Source: Strongylocentrotus purpuratus
Lineage: Eukaryota; Echinodermata; Echinoidea; Camarodonta; Strongylocentrotidae
Assembly: GCF_000002235.5 (NCBI RefSeq)
Contig: NW_022145595.1
Coordinates: forward strand, 28,585,162-28,649,161
Direction: 5' to 3'
DNA length: 64,000 bases
The notes under the pieces are model-generated. The model was not told where the DNA came from, did not search any database, and saw only the letters and a program-made list of their open reading frames with translations. How positions within the stretch are numbered: the stretch's first letter is position 1; every line of letters starts with the position of its first letter. Below, piece after piece: positions 21,801 to 29,935 of this stretch. The position numbers and the translations under genes were made by a program.

Positions 21801-24303
21801 GATTAAGAAGAAAACAAAACAAAACAAGTATAGTAATCAAAGAGAAACAAGGTACAGGCTACATTAATAGTTGGATAGTTGGATAGTTGGAAAATGATGA
21901 ACACAATAAAAGCCAGGTTTTTGGCTTGTTAGGGTGTGTTCTCCTAGTTTGTGTATTTGTTTGTTACATTATTATTATAAAAATTAGACGTTGGTCAAAC
22001 AATACATAAAAACATAGAACATGAGAACATAAACATGACAAACATTATATAAAAGAAACATATAAGAGCATCAAACAGTATGGTATGGTTCTACAGGATA
22101 ATTTAAGAAAAGATATTTAACCAATTAAAAGTAATTAATATGAACAGATTAAATGTTTCTTAGATAACTATTAATCTGAGAATTTAAAGAAAACATATTC
22201 ATTAAATATAAAGACAGAGTGTGGGTATTAAATCTTTGCATAAGGGAACATATTTGTAGTTTGTTTATATCTAATAACTTAAGTGTACATAAATTGTAAA
22301 ATAGTGGGAATGAGGGTGTCATATAACTTGAATTACGTATTGCTTTCTTCTGTAATATAATTAGTTTGTGTAAGTGTGTACAATAGATATTTCCCCAAAC
22401 AGTATTGCAGTAAGAAATAGTGGATAAAATAAACGTATTGTAAATGTTAAATAAGACCTTAGGCTACGACAGTTAAAATGTATAAATGATAATGAAGTCT
22501 TAGAGTCAACTTCATTTATAAACTCTTTGAATTGATCTTCTAGAAGGTATGGTGTACTATCCTCTTTGCGGAAATCAGATAAAGGCATTAGAAAAAGTAC
22601 CACCTACTATACATGTAAATTACAGCTATATAAATAATGGTTAAAAAATATGTACCAATCTCAAGAATAGGTTATGGCACACAAGATTGATACATGTACC
22701 ACCACAACAACAATAAAAACAACACCCCACAGTAACTTCGACAGCTAAGAAGAAGAAGAACAAAAAAATACAAAAAAATTACACACAAACAAGGAATTAT
22801 AAAAAGGGCTTTATAAAAAAAGATTAAAATATTTTACTTAAGTTAATCAAAAGCAAAGTCTCATTGACAAAGACTAAGATACATTAAATTCATACAAATA
22901 TGTACACAATAAGAAAGATAAATCAGTAAAAAAAAAAAAAATACAGCAAGTGAAATGTCACTGTCAGGAATCATTGACACTATCATTATCAGTGAAAAAT
23001 AAACATATTTCCGGCAAGTGAGGAAAGAGAACTACCACTGCTGTTCCTACATTTGTAAATAGCTCGAGCAGGTTAATGATACTCATTCATTAGAGAAGTT
23101 TAGGGAGAGAGTTGGGAAATTCAATATTTGGGATAAGTCGTATTACAGACTCACCATGAGTGGATGGAACGTTCGCAAATACCTTCCCATCCATAGTCCA
23201 GCAGGTTGTGACTCTATCGCTCTTCTGGGTAGCAAGTAGCAAACTGTGTCTATAGCGGGTAAGGTCCTCATGAACTGAGATTTTTGATTTCTTGAGTTTC
23301 TTTTTCTCCTTCAAGATTTCTCTTTTTTGTGGGAAGTAAGCTTTACGATGATTGGACGTGCTTTCGGTCCACCTGGCTTGCCCACACGATGAGAGCGGTC
23401 GATGTCAGAAGACCGAAGCTCGACTCCTAGTTGATTTACCACGATGTCAATCACGACATCATCGGTGATCTCACCTGCACTTTCAAGAGAACCAAAAACT
23501 CTGATGTTGTTTCTCCTAGAGTACTGCTTCAGCTCCTCAAGTTCCCCGTCCAGGCGACCAATGGTGTCTTGCTGCTTTGTCAGCTCAACATTGAGATGAT
23601 CAACCTCTTTCTTTTCTGCTCGACAGCAGAGTGCAGATCCAAGATAGTTCCTGCATTCTGCTCAATCCTTTCAAGAAGTTGCTCCTTCACTCCTGCCAGT
23701 ATCTTGTCGATCGCCTTGTTGACAACGACTTGGAATATCGTAAGAAGTTCATCGTTTTGAAGCAGATCAACAAGTTGTTCAGCACTGATGAGAGGTTGGG
23801 ATGGATGGGCCTCGCTTTGTGCTTTAGGCTTAGCGCGAGTATTCATTGCTGATAGTGTATAAAACTCTAATAGAATACAATCTTGATTGTATAGTAATCA
23901 CCTCTTGTACTTTCTTTATTTATTAGTGCACTAAACTAATAAATAGCTAGCGCCAACCCAGTGTCCCTGGACGGTATGTGCGCTCTATAAATTTACACTA
24001 TTAACATTATTATTATTATTAAACTAAATTATTTTTTTTCTCGCAGAGCACTTCATGGATGGAAGTGGCACTATCCGTGATCATCCTCCAAGCTTCCTGC
24101 CCTTTGGAGCGGGTCGTCGTGGCTGTCTAGGTGAAGCCGTGGCCAAGGCTGATCTCTTCCTTATATTTACCTGGTTCCTGCAGAACTACACCTTCAGCAA
24201 GGTCCAAGGAAAGGAGTCTGAAGACATCTTGAAGATGATTCCTCAGACGGCATCTGGTAGACTCCTTCTCTCCTATGAGATCATGATCAACAAACGAGAC
24301 TAA
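862..24303 (+). CDS. CYP17A1-like: Cytochrome P450, CYP17A-like (clan 2), complete 9-exon gene
   Basis: Exons: 862-1030, 1786-1959, 2863-2956, 4993-5151, 8909-9117, 10538-10660, 16599-16838, 17508-17606 and 24047-24303. All junctions are GT/AG, phases agree, and the sum is 1524 nt (507 residues), the usual P450 length. An N-terminal membrane anchor (about residues 15-37) precedes a proline-rich hinge PPGPRGLP. The I-helix reads GAGIQTT at 309-315, the ExxR pair is E367/R370, FMPEHF follows, and the heme loop FGAGRRGC has Cys449 as ligand. The closest family by eye is CYP17A: DIFGAG, PTINDR, EWDQPDKFMPE and SFLPFGAG match vertebrate CYP17A1 almost block for block. That enzyme is an ER steroid 17-alpha-hydroxylase/17,20-lyase; the substrate here is unproven. 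Oddity: the usual Glu/Asp before the I-helix Thr is Gln313. CYP1/CYP2-related families are the alternative. Introns hold most of the repeats in the left third. Confidence 0.92.
1075..1500. repeat. Intron 1 interspersed repeat with a duplicated ~100-bp unit
   Basis: Two similar units begin near 1148 and 1248 (AATGCG, then ATGTGGTTCT, then TATTCT and a G run), a period of about 100 bp. The right part contains GGATCCGTCACTG near 1436-1448, which resembles the CAGTGGCGGATCC-type ends of the hAT-like elements elsewhere in the window. I could not define both ends or a target duplication. Confidence 0.5.
1978..2320. repeat. Degenerate minisatellite at the start of intron 2
   Basis: About six imperfect units of 45-75 bp share ATATCAACATAATATTTTAT followed by GCTATGACTG and GGTAATAAT. 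The array begins about 20 bp after the exon 2 splice donor. It is AT-rich and non-coding. Confidence 0.7.
2978..3580 (+). repeat. Direct repeat pair in intron 3
   Basis: A block of roughly 130 bp beginning with CAGxCAGxCCTGCT and ending with TTCTCCCTGAG occurs at 2978-3115 and again at 3449-3575 in the same orientation. Both contain AAT/GAT-rich DNA and TATGTCT. A further partial relative is near 3297-3370 (GACCACCTGCCC). This looks like a dispersed, possibly MITE-like repeat. Confidence 0.6.
3628..3885 (+). repeat. Dispersed repeat, relative of 25105-25480
   Basis: The block runs from TGCATATTCATT to TTTGTGTACGAG and is closely similar to 25105-25480, in the same order: CGTGT, ATACATTTATCATGATT, TTTCTATTTTCCTTCGGCAAT, TTACAATTACATTCACG, GATTATATGATTACTAACCA. 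The copy here lacks the ~90-bp hairpin found in the other copy. Confidence 0.7.
3886..4992. other. Rest of intron 3, no recognised feature
   Basis: This is mostly AT-rich DNA with scattered short G runs (near 4330). Open frames are short and lack exon-like splice signals. The exon 4 acceptor is the CCCACAG ending at 4992. Confidence 0.5.
5352..5760. repeat. Probable dispersed repeat in intron 4
   Basis: The block contains TATGCCTCCGCAACGAAGT followed by GGTTGTCCGTCCGTCC and a GGTCA-rich stretch. Its composition differs from the surrounding AT-rich intron and it has the look of a dispersed repeat, but no second copy is visible in this window. Confidence 0.35.
6370..7560. other. Strand-skewed, GC-richer block in intron 4, unidentified
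   Basis: Over about 1.2 kb the + strand is strongly enriched in G and A over C and T, and GC content is visibly higher than in the neighbouring intron. No long open frame exists on either strand. On the - strand a polyadenylation-like AATAAA lies near 6385, so a - strand transcript or a retroelement internal part is possible. Inverted ATCTAAAAG/CTTTTAGAT motifs occur at about 7230 and 7325. I do not recognise the sequence. Confidence 0.35.
7590..7842. mobile_element. hAT-like non-autonomous element fragment
   Basis: The right end, GGATCCGCCCCTG at about 7830-7842, matches the terminal motif of the better-defined hAT-like copies at 9168-9623, 31465-33077 and 41629-42381. Inside is a duplicated unit (CTTATTCAC, GCTGA, TCGCCGC, AATATTT) at about 7670 and 7758 plus poly-C. 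The left end and target duplication could not be fixed. Confidence 0.45.
8105..8135. repeat. Short GATCTA tandem array
   Basis: About four to five units of the self-complementary hexamer GATCTA in a row, in intron 4. Downstream, 8360-8530 is locally GC-rich with palindromes such as GCTACGCGTAGC. No coding signal. Confidence 0.8.
9168..9623. mobile_element. hAT-like MITE with 8-bp target duplication
   Basis: The element begins CAGGCGCGG and ends CGCCACTG, and is flanked on both sides by the 8-bp direct repeat GGGTTGGC (9160-9167 and 9624-9631). An 8-bp duplication with CAG-type ends is the hallmark of the hAT superfamily. The inside is mostly C/G homopolymer runs and a duplicated motif (GCGAAATATxGGTCGGCGC at about 9426 and 9558). 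There is no transposase. Confidence 0.75.
9690..10020 (+). repeat. Direct repeat, left copy (intron 5)
   Basis: This block starts TTTGGGCAGCTGTCATCTG and includes ACTTCAGGCGTxAGTTGTG, TTGATGCAGATAATGTACC and TTCATCTCTTCATGAGGCT. A second copy in the same orientation lies at 15970-16290, so the pair brackets exon 6. This copy has about 45 bp (around 9931-9975) that the right copy lacks. Confidence 0.8.
10021..10537. other. End of intron 5, repeat-like, no gene
   Basis: CCCCCC-rich segments alternate with TTGACCT motifs, and a GACGCCCCTG motif near 10357 resembles a hAT-like right end. No exon is visible before the exon 6 acceptor at 10536-10537. Confidence 0.4.
10926..12492 (+). mobile_element. 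Helitron/Helentron-like non-autonomous element, copy 1
   Basis: The 5' end has a subterminal hairpin (AGGTGGTCTGTC, a 3-nt loop, GACAGATCACCT) and the 3' end reads GACAGACCACCTAATTCG, then an imperfect palindrome, then CTAG at 12489-12492. An internal GACGTCATCCAGGCGCCATT anchor (about 11128) is shared with copies 2 and 3. There is no transposase or Rep/helicase frame. The class is inferred from the CTAG end, the 3' hairpin, the lack of terminal inverted repeats and the head-to-tail arrangement. This copy is from a more divergent subfamily than the next two. Confidence 0.55.
12110..12400. repeat. CAT/ATC trinucleotide-rich tract
   Basis: A long impure array of CAT/ATC triplets occupies the 3' part of rolling-circle-like copy 1. 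Frames through it read as poly-His or poly-Ile and are not genes. Shorter relatives lie near 14215-14240 and 15825-15860 in the other copies, so a microsatellite region is part of the element's structure. Confidence 0.85.
12493..14546 (+). mobile_element. Helitron/Helentron-like non-autonomous element, copy 2
   Basis: It abuts copy 1 directly. Its 5' hairpin has GGTGATACGT and ACGTATCACC arms and is present twice in a perfect 59-bp tandem duplication (12493-12551 and 12552-12610). The 3' end reads ACGTATCACCTAATTCGTC, then a palindromic GACGAATT, then CTAG (14543-14546). The arm sequence at the 3' end matches this copy's own 5' hairpin rather than copy 1's. A tRNA-like B-box (GGTTCGAGTC) at about 13880 suggests a small SINE fragment inside. 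Confidence 0.6.
14547..15925 (+). mobile_element. Helitron/Helentron-like non-autonomous element, copy 3
   Basis: It starts immediately after the CTAG of copy 2 and is closely similar to copy 2 from TTCTTCCTCGAATTTGTTCG onward, but it lacks the 5' hairpin. The 3' end is intact (CACGTATCACCTAATTCG, GACGAATT palindrome, CTAG at 15922-15925). It is the shortest of the three copies. Confidence 0.6.
15970..16290 (+). repeat. Direct repeat, right copy (intron 6)
   Basis: Same sequence and orientation as 9690-10020, with small indels and a longer poly-C tract. It begins TTTGGGCAGCTGTCATCTG and ends in the CATGAGGCT/GTTAAATGACAT block. It is located just after the third rolling-circle-like copy. Confidence 0.8.
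16839..17507 (+). other. Intron 7, no feature seen
   Basis: A 669-bp intron between the I-helix/ExxR exon and the exon carrying IPKGTVVMINT. AT-rich, with no recognisable repeat or extra exon. Confidence 0.6.
18516..20700 (-). pseudogene. LINE reverse transcriptase domain, disrupted
   Basis: The first half of RT is open from 20700 to about 19984, ending at DLSKAFDCTN. After the 19081-19983 insertion it resumes with LQKLSFYGIRGTPLKWF near 19075. The GVPQGSVLSP block lies near 18905-18945 and the catalytic box reads FADGTN at about 18831-18846 where active enzymes have (F/Y)ADD. The C-terminal piece, 18734-18516, contains TKFLGVYIEEYLSWKSH. The Asp-to-Gly change in the metal-binding box plus the insertion mean no activity is expected. 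Confidence 0.85.
19081..19983 (-). mobile_element. Nested LINE fragment C (endonuclease piece joined to 3' end)
   Basis: This insert into the RT domain carries endonuclease sequence (VALYISESVDFLERPDLT, NIYRPPNT, GDYNINLL, KSATVIDNIFTN; about 19983-19537) and then jumps directly to a 3' UTR with AATAAATAAATT near 19085-19100. It therefore lacks its own RT. This explains why a single open frame (20700-19537) reads RT first and endonuclease second, the reverse of the usual LINE order. No clear target duplication could be read. Confidence 0.75.
21066..21680 (-). pseudogene. LINE endonuclease domain, disrupted
   Basis: Apurinic-type endonuclease motifs are present: FDVIALNETW, GHGGGVGILIHNN, RPPNHSVGIF, then after a stop MGDYNIDLMK and ESATFIDNIFSN. 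The N-terminal FIHFNCRSLR piece lies at about 22500-22480, on the other side of the nested fragment at 21685-22480. Stops and a frameshift near 21290 show decay. Confidence 0.8.
21685..22480 (-). mobile_element. Nested LINE fragment D (ORF2 C-terminus plus 3' UTR)
   Basis: On the - strand the insert begins with the ORF2 C-terminal region (YCNTVWGNIY, KLIILQKKAIR, QICSLMQRFNTHTLSLYL) and ends in a 3' UTR with GGAAATAAATG plus ATTTG tail units at about 21685-21705. The host endonuclease reading breaks after NCRSLR and resumes with KNYENIYDYI, and AAGG is present at both joins, which is a plausible short target duplication. Confidence 0.75.
23090..23846 (-). pseudogene. LINE ORF1, two frameshifts
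   Basis: The - strand reading contains a coiled-coil-like N-terminus (QLLERIEQNAGTILDLHSA), then QYSRRNNIRVFG, ELRSSDIDRSHRVGK and RPIIVKLTS, then ISVHEDLTRYRHSLL and WTMDGKVFANV. These are the ordered landmarks of ORF1 proteins of CR1/L1-like elements, which bind the element RNA. Frame changes near 23585 and 23312 break the reading. Confidence 0.8.
23945..24030 (+). repeat. SINE-like tail fragment with ATT repeats
   Basis: GTGTCCCTGGACGGTATGTGCGCTCTATAAAT is followed by an ATT array. A GCGCTAT-type motif followed by ATT repeats also occurs near 39895-39955 and at the end of the SINE at 33948-34235, so this is probably a SINE 3' end. It stops about 20 bp before the exon 9 acceptor. Confidence 0.5.
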
Positions 24304-25064
24304 TAGGGTCCTGGTTCAGTATTCAATTCAATACTACATCAGAAAGATTAATGTTTACTCAGCTATCGGCTTGGGTAAAATACTAGTCAACTTTGGTATT
24401 CAGTTGAAGCTTTGGGCTAATTATGTTACCCCAAGTTTAAAACAACTCCCTCGCAGGCTAAAGCCAATTATTTGGAGGCTTTGATTGACAAGCCATAATG
24501 GATGAGCAAATTATATGAGCACACACTTATTTGTAACACGTTTGTTGCACATGATTTTGGATTGTCTACGTGATGACACATTTGTCACCAATACATTTAA
24601 GTATTTTGGATTACCTAATTTAATATACCAGTCTGGGCCTTTATCTACATGGCCTGTTTAAGGTGCCTCAGATGGTTTTGTGATTCCTCTTCTATCAAAT
24701 ATTAAGTTAGATTGATTCAGGAAAGTGATTTCTTAATCATTAAAAAAAATTGAAACACATCATTGGTCAACATAATGGATGTGGTTAAAAGCAGTTTTTG
24801 TCCGTTGCATTTAGATGGTCTTGACACCAAATCAATGACTTATATTTTGCAAATAGACTTACTTTTTGTAGGAGGACAAAATTGATCGTTTACGACCAGT
24901 ACAGTTATCAATGTTTCTTTATGTAGTAATCCTTGATTGAAAAATCCCAACTGTCTCTATTTTAACATTACTGGTAATCAGCAGAAACAAGTTTTCAGTG
25001 TATTGGTAGCTCTGGGATGATTTTACTTGTAAATATTGAACGCAAAGAAGCAGTGATACAAGAC
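24304..25064 (+). other. 3' flank or 3' UTR of the CYP17-like gene
   Basis: Single-copy-looking AT-rich DNA after the TAA stop. An ATTAAA occurs at about 24740 and the first AATAAA is at 25909-25914, beyond the TIR element, so the UTR end is uncertain. Confidence 0.45.
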
Positions 25065-25903
25065 TGTACACTCTAAGAAAAAAGGGTGCAAAATAAGAGT
25101 TTACATATTGCATGCATATTCATGAATAGTTTACACGTGTTTACATAAAAATACATTTATCATGATTTTTTAAGCAAATTATGACACTGCACATTAATTT
25201 TAAGATTTCTATTTTCCTTCGGCAATCATTAAATCGTCCTTGTTTTCACGAAGTGACGGTAGCGAGGAAAATCGTAACGCAAAGTGAATGCAATTTTTTT
25301 TCGCTACCGTCACTTCGTGAAAACAGCGACGAAATAATAGATTATTTTGTCTGATCATGTTACAATTACATTCACGTTTTAGCAATAGATATATGATATA
25401 TATTATTAACCAATAATTGATTATATGATTACTAACCAAGAAACATCATGCATGTTTAATATGTATTTGTGTACGAGCGACTTTCAAGAGTATTCTTCGA
25501 TGATGGGTGCAGGATTGCACATTGTAAAGGGTGCAGGATTGAACCCCTAAAGGTACTGCTATTGCATCAGTTTGCACCCCTAATCGAGCAGGATTGAACC
25601 ATTAAGGGTACTAACATATCTCCTAAAAGGTGCAATCTGTCACCCTCTTAAAGGGTGCAGGATTGAACCCATAAAGGTGCTGCTATTGTTGCATCGGTTT
25701 GCACCCCTAATGGAGCAGGATTGAACCATGCATAAAGGGTACTAACATTTCCCCTAAAAGGTTCAATCTGGCACCCATTTAAAAGGTGCAGGATTGCACC
25801 TTTGAAAAGGGTGCAGGATTTAACCCCTAAAGGTGCTGCCAGTGTTGCATCGGTTTGCACCCCTAAAGGTGCATACTTGCACCATTTTTTCTTAGTGTGT
25901 ACA
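25065..25903. mobile_element. TIR element (~0.84 kb) with hairpin and internal tandem repeats
   Basis: The ends at 25065-25090 and 25878-25903 are inverted repeats of 26 bp with two mismatches (core CTAAGAAAAAA / TTTTTTCTTAG). Inside are a relative of the intron 3 repeat (25105-25480), a perfect 24-bp inverted repeat at 25242-25265 and 25301-25324, and two to three copies of a ~130-bp unit rich in GGTGCAGGATTG and TTTGCACCCCTAA (25490-25877). No transposase and no clear target duplication. Confidence 0.7.
25242..25324. repeat. Perfect 24-bp inverted repeat (stem-loop)
   Basis: Arms at 25242-25265 and 25301-25324 are exactly complementary around a 35-nt spacer. The homologous repeat at 3628-3885 lacks this segment, so it looks inserted. 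Confidence 0.9.
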
Positions 25904-25908
25904 TGATG

Positions 25909-25914
25909 AATAAA
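25909..25914 (+). promoter_or_regulatory. Candidate polyadenylation signal AATAAA
   Basis: This is the first canonical hexamer downstream of the gene 1 stop codon, 1.6 kb away and just beyond the TIR element. Use by gene 1 is a guess. Confidence 0.3.
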
Positions 25915-26544
25915 TAATAAAAAGAAATGCCACTCATGTGATTTCTTCTAAAATGGAGGGATTGTAAAGTCGATTGTGGCAAGGCTGTGTACCTCCCTCC
26001 TACGTGTGTCTAAAGTGTTGAAATTTATTAAGAAATAAATGTTTATTTCTTTTCACCCCTTAAATCTGATTCACCTGTATATCTAAATGTTTAGTGTTTT
26101 TACATGAATATAATTGTAGATTTCCTATGCATGTTATACAAGTGTAGTCCTATCAGATAAGGTAGGGAAGAGATGCATTCTCCTTTGCTTGTCTTCAAGT
26201 CATTTAAAGTGGAACCATGTACACATAAATGGGGAAGGCCAATGATGACAGTACTAATTTTCAATATTGACATTATATGCATTTGTGAGTCTGTGACTTG
26301 TAAACTAAATTAGAACTGTGGTCTGATTGGGCTGACGTTGCTTCATTCACATTAATATCCCCCTTTTAGGGTTTTTTTCTATTGCTATAGAAAGATACTG
26401 CTCGAAAATTCAAAGGTGTTCACCTTACTTACAATTCCAAGCTAAAAATCAGCAATTGTGGAATAGAAATATGTCACCAGATTAGAATGGGTTGGTTGTT
26501 GTATATATTGATATAAAATTATCAGTAATTATTCTCCTACGTGT

Positions 26545-27055
26545 TCATCGATATCCTTCTAGAATTCATTGAATGCCTTCTAGAATTCATTGAATGCCTT
26601 CTAGAATTCAGTGATAGCCTTCTAGAATTCATTGATTGCCTTCTAGAATTCATTGATTGCCTTCTAGAATTCATTGATTTCATTCTATAATTCATTGATT
26701 GCCTTCTAGAATTCATTGAATGCCTTCTATAATTCAGTGATAGCCTTCTAGAATTCATTGATTGTCTTCTAGAATTCATTGAATGTCTTCCAATTCGTTG
26801 AATGCCTTCTATAATTCACTGATAGCCTTCTAGAATTCATTCATTGCCTTCTAGAACTTTTTGAATGCCTTCTAGAATTCATTGAATGCCTTCTAGAATT
26901 CATTGAATGCATTCTAGAATTCTTTGAATGCCTTCTAGAATTCATTGATTGTCTTCTAGAAATCATTGAATGTCTTCTAGACTTCATTGAATGCATTCTA
27001 GAATTCTTTGAATGCCTTTTAGAATTCATTGATTGTCTGCTATAATTAATTGATC
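26545..27055. repeat. 21-bp minisatellite, about 24 units
   Basis: The unit is CCTTCTAGAATTCATTGAATG with substitutions, and most copies contain adjacent TCTAGA and GAATTC palindromes. As 21 is a multiple of 3, the - strand stays open over long runs and reads as repeated MNSRRxS units. I treat that as a by-product because there is no start context, splice structure or flanking coding sequence. Confidence 0.9.
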
Positions 27056-27357
27056 GTCAAAATTGTCTTTCTATTATCTACAGTATTCAGGATGATGTAC
27101 ATATACTTGCATAATTCTTTGCAATTGCTGCAATGTACAATATTAAATCATGTTTTGTATTGTGTAAAGATCAACAACTATTTTACAGTAAACAACAGTG
27201 ATATATTTTGTAACATCAATTTCTAAAGAAAAATGTAGTAAAAATAAAACATTAAATTTCATTGCAACCCATTGCATATTCCAGAAGTGATGTTTTGTCT
27301 ATTGTCATTAAAACAGGAGAATTAGCCACTCGCAGACAGTTGGTATCTAAAAAAAAA
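27056..27357. other. Intergenic, no feature seen
   Basis: AT-rich DNA between the minisatellite and the foldback element. No coding signal on either strand. Confidence 0.6.
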
Positions 27358-27554
27358 CAGGGGGGGCGTTTCATGAAAACAATTAGTCGGTGGTTTTCAT
27401 CGACTAATATCATGTTCACCAACAATTTAGTCAGTGCTGACTAAATTTGACCAATCACAGGCCTGGAATATAGTCGGTGACAAAAGAATTGTCGGTGAAC
27501 ATGATATTAGTCGGTGAAAACCACCGACTAATTGTTTCATAATACGTCCCCCAG
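27358..27554. mobile_element. Foldback MITE
   Basis: Long imperfect inverted arms at about 27361-27435 and 27485-27552 share ACAATTAGTCGGTGGTTTTC and CTAATATCATGTTCACC. The termini are G-rich and C-rich (GGGGGGCG / CGTCCCCC). The whole unit folds on itself. No ORF. Confidence 0.8.
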
Positions 27555-27979
27555 ATGTATACAAATCAGAAGAAAAAAAATTGTTTTTGAGAAGTTACAG
27601 AAATATCGGACAATTATTAAAGAATCAAAACTCTAAGATCACTATTAATAAAGTAAGGAATCTTCCATTGACGATTCAGTCTATTACCCTTACCTCTTTT
27701 TCCTTCTTCTGTATGTCTGTCTGTCCAAGGAGATTTGTCTGTCTGTATGTCTGTCTGTCCGAGGAGCTTGGTATGTCTTATTCTCTCTTTGCTTGAAACT
27801 TTCTTAAATCCTTACCGTCATTGCTTTAAAAAAGGCATAATATATCGCGCACGTTGCGGTTTGACTGCCTACTGATCTGTATTTTACGTACAGATCAGTG
27901 GGATAATCCTTAGTCAGGCTTTGATCCTTGCAAAGAGGGTTTCGTCAAACGCGTAGCCGACCAATAGCTTACTAGCGCT

Positions 27980-28084
27980 GATTTCTTCATGAAGTGAGAC
28001 GTATGCCGGTTTCGAGAAACGGGCCCAGGTGTTTAACAAAGTTTCTCGAAACCGTCATAAGCCTCAACTCATCGAAGTCTTAAT
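27980..28084. repeat. Inverted repeat (foldback)
   Basis: Arms at about 27980-28020 and 28041-28084 share GTTTCTCGAAACCG/CGGTTTCGAGAAAC and CTTCATGA-type outer sequence around a ~20-nt loop. Confidence 0.75.
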
Positions 28085-29935
28085 ACAAAAAAGGAGAGCT
28101 ACATCAACTCATGTTCCAGGAATGTTGGCTGAATTAATTTAAAGAAACATGTAAATATTGACCAAAAATTGAATTAATTGATCTTTAATTGTTTTTCTCC
28201 ATGATAATGATACTACTAACCAACTACCACTACCACTTCTACTACTTCTTTTAAAATAATAATATCATTATTTTTGTATATATTTCGATGATGTTTTATT
28301 GATACTTTTCAGTCTACAAAACATATTACATGAAAGGATACAATAAATCTTTTACATAATTGCTGCATGTACAATTAAATATAAATCAATAGCTTGACAC
28401 ATCTGTTAATGAAGTATGATAAATAGTTCATCAGGTCAACAATAATAACGATGAAGTGTAAAACTAATCATATTTTTTCTTTTTAAAGTTGACATTCAAA
28501 GAAAATCACAAATAAGTCAACTAATGCATCACTAGAAACTGGTAAGCTAACAGATGGCCATCGTACAAGTTTTAGGTCAACTACATATCGGGTGATTTAT
28601 AAAATTACAAATAAAACCACCTCCGTAGCATCTGGGATATACGAGAGATTCGCCGGAAAAATAACGACGTTTTAATGACGTCACTATATGGACCAATATT
28701 GCCCAAGCAGACGACATCCCATAAAGAATGAACATAATTGCATAGCTATTATTTTTTCAAATTATAATGAGTTTAGTGTATATAAATGTGATGGCATAAG
28801 GGGATATGAAACCGATTCTGATAACTAAAATCTTTTGTTTGTAAATACACAGGATAGAGGTTAATTAACAATCAAAGAAACCAGACTTTCAAATTGAAAA
28901 AACCCGGCGTTTGTTTCCTCTTGAAACGCCGAACATACCCCGGTGTATGCAGCTGGAAATGTACAATGGTGTCTTATTTTGTTTACAAGCGACAGATTTC
29001 TTTATTTTTGTATCGCTGCATTTGTCATAAAAATAAAACCATGCGCGGCTTTTAGAGTGAGGCAATAGATTATACATTTAGCCTGACGGGAGTGAAGTAA
29101 GAGAAAGAACTCAAGAGAAAATGAAAAACAGGCACTGAAAATGTGTGAGATGTCATGGGACATCGTCTGCTTGTGCAAATCGTGTCCATACTGTGATCTC
29201 ACACATCTTTGCAGCGTTCGGAGAGCTCTTCAGGTGCTATGCCGGGGCAGTATTTAAGCATTTTGTAATTGATAATAATCATCACTTTGAAAGTTTCCAA
29301 ACATTGAATTTTGATAACTATGCCGAATCAAAGTTTCAACTTTGCAATAATGAAAATAAAGTTAGTTTAATATCTACAATGTACTTTTAGTGGTAGTATA
29401 CTATTCCATTTTATACGGCGAAATGATTTGACGTTTACCAGGTGTCACTCATCCTGCTTATTCTATGTGCTAATTTTGTTGGGAAATGCTTCCCGTTGCA
29501 GGTAGGGAAATTCAGAAAAGAGTCATCCAAACATTATCTACACGATGATGTGGGATTATTTTATACCGCCAAATTTACTTTTATATCGCCCTCTAAAATG
29601 TCTTACGAATACACGCCTTCACGGTGAAGGCCGTCATTTTAATTTGCAAGTAAACATTGCGTCATTAATGTTTTCAGATGCCCATGTATTGCTGCGCGCT
29701 CACATTGGGCGCCATTTTGTTGTAACCGTGAAAGTGTGTATTGAACGTTTTAAGGTCAGTGTTAAATTTAGTATCAGCTAATATTAATTACTTGATTGTT
29801 TGTTGATTTGCCTGAGCGACAAAAATTGAGACAAAAGATGTGTGCATCAAAATTCATAACTGTAAAATACAACATGACAAATCTAAATTTTCTCGCGGAT
29901 GACAAGAATTCACAGGCCTAGTCCGACTCGCATGT
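28085..29935. other. Intergenic between the convergent P450 genes
   Basis: AT-rich DNA with no supported exon. Short open frames near 29000-29700 have no splice logic or recognisable motifs. Around 29135-29210 a small inverted GTGTGAGAT/ATCTCACAC pair is present. The 3' UTR of gene 2 probably lies in the right part, but I could not fix its end. Confidence 0.45.

Larger units (their letters stand above)
17648..23850 (-). mobile_element. CR1-like LINE, antisense in intron 8, with two nested insertions
   Basis: On the - strand the order is ORF1 (23846-23090), endonuclease start (about 22603-22480), endonuclease body (21680-21066), linker and RT first half (21061-19984), RT second half and C-terminus (about 19078-18516), then a 3' UTR ending in AATAAATG plus ATTGAA-type tail units near 17650. 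RT landmarks include PISILPIFSKILEKL, GIFLDLSKAFDC, GVPQGSVLSP and a mutated FADG box. The element is interrupted by LINE fragments at 21685-22480 and 19081-19983; both breaks fall inside otherwise continuous domains. Frameshifts are scattered throughout, so it cannot move on its own. The clade name (CR1/Jockey group) is from memory of conserved motifs. Confidence 0.85.

Noticed and set aside
26537..27029. MNSRRxS-repeat protein as a gene
   Set aside because: It is a minisatellite with a 21-bp period; no splice signals, start context or flanking coding sequence.
28889..29781. Several 60-80-codon frames in the intergenic region
   Set aside because: No recognisable motif, codon bias or splice structure; likely chance frames.
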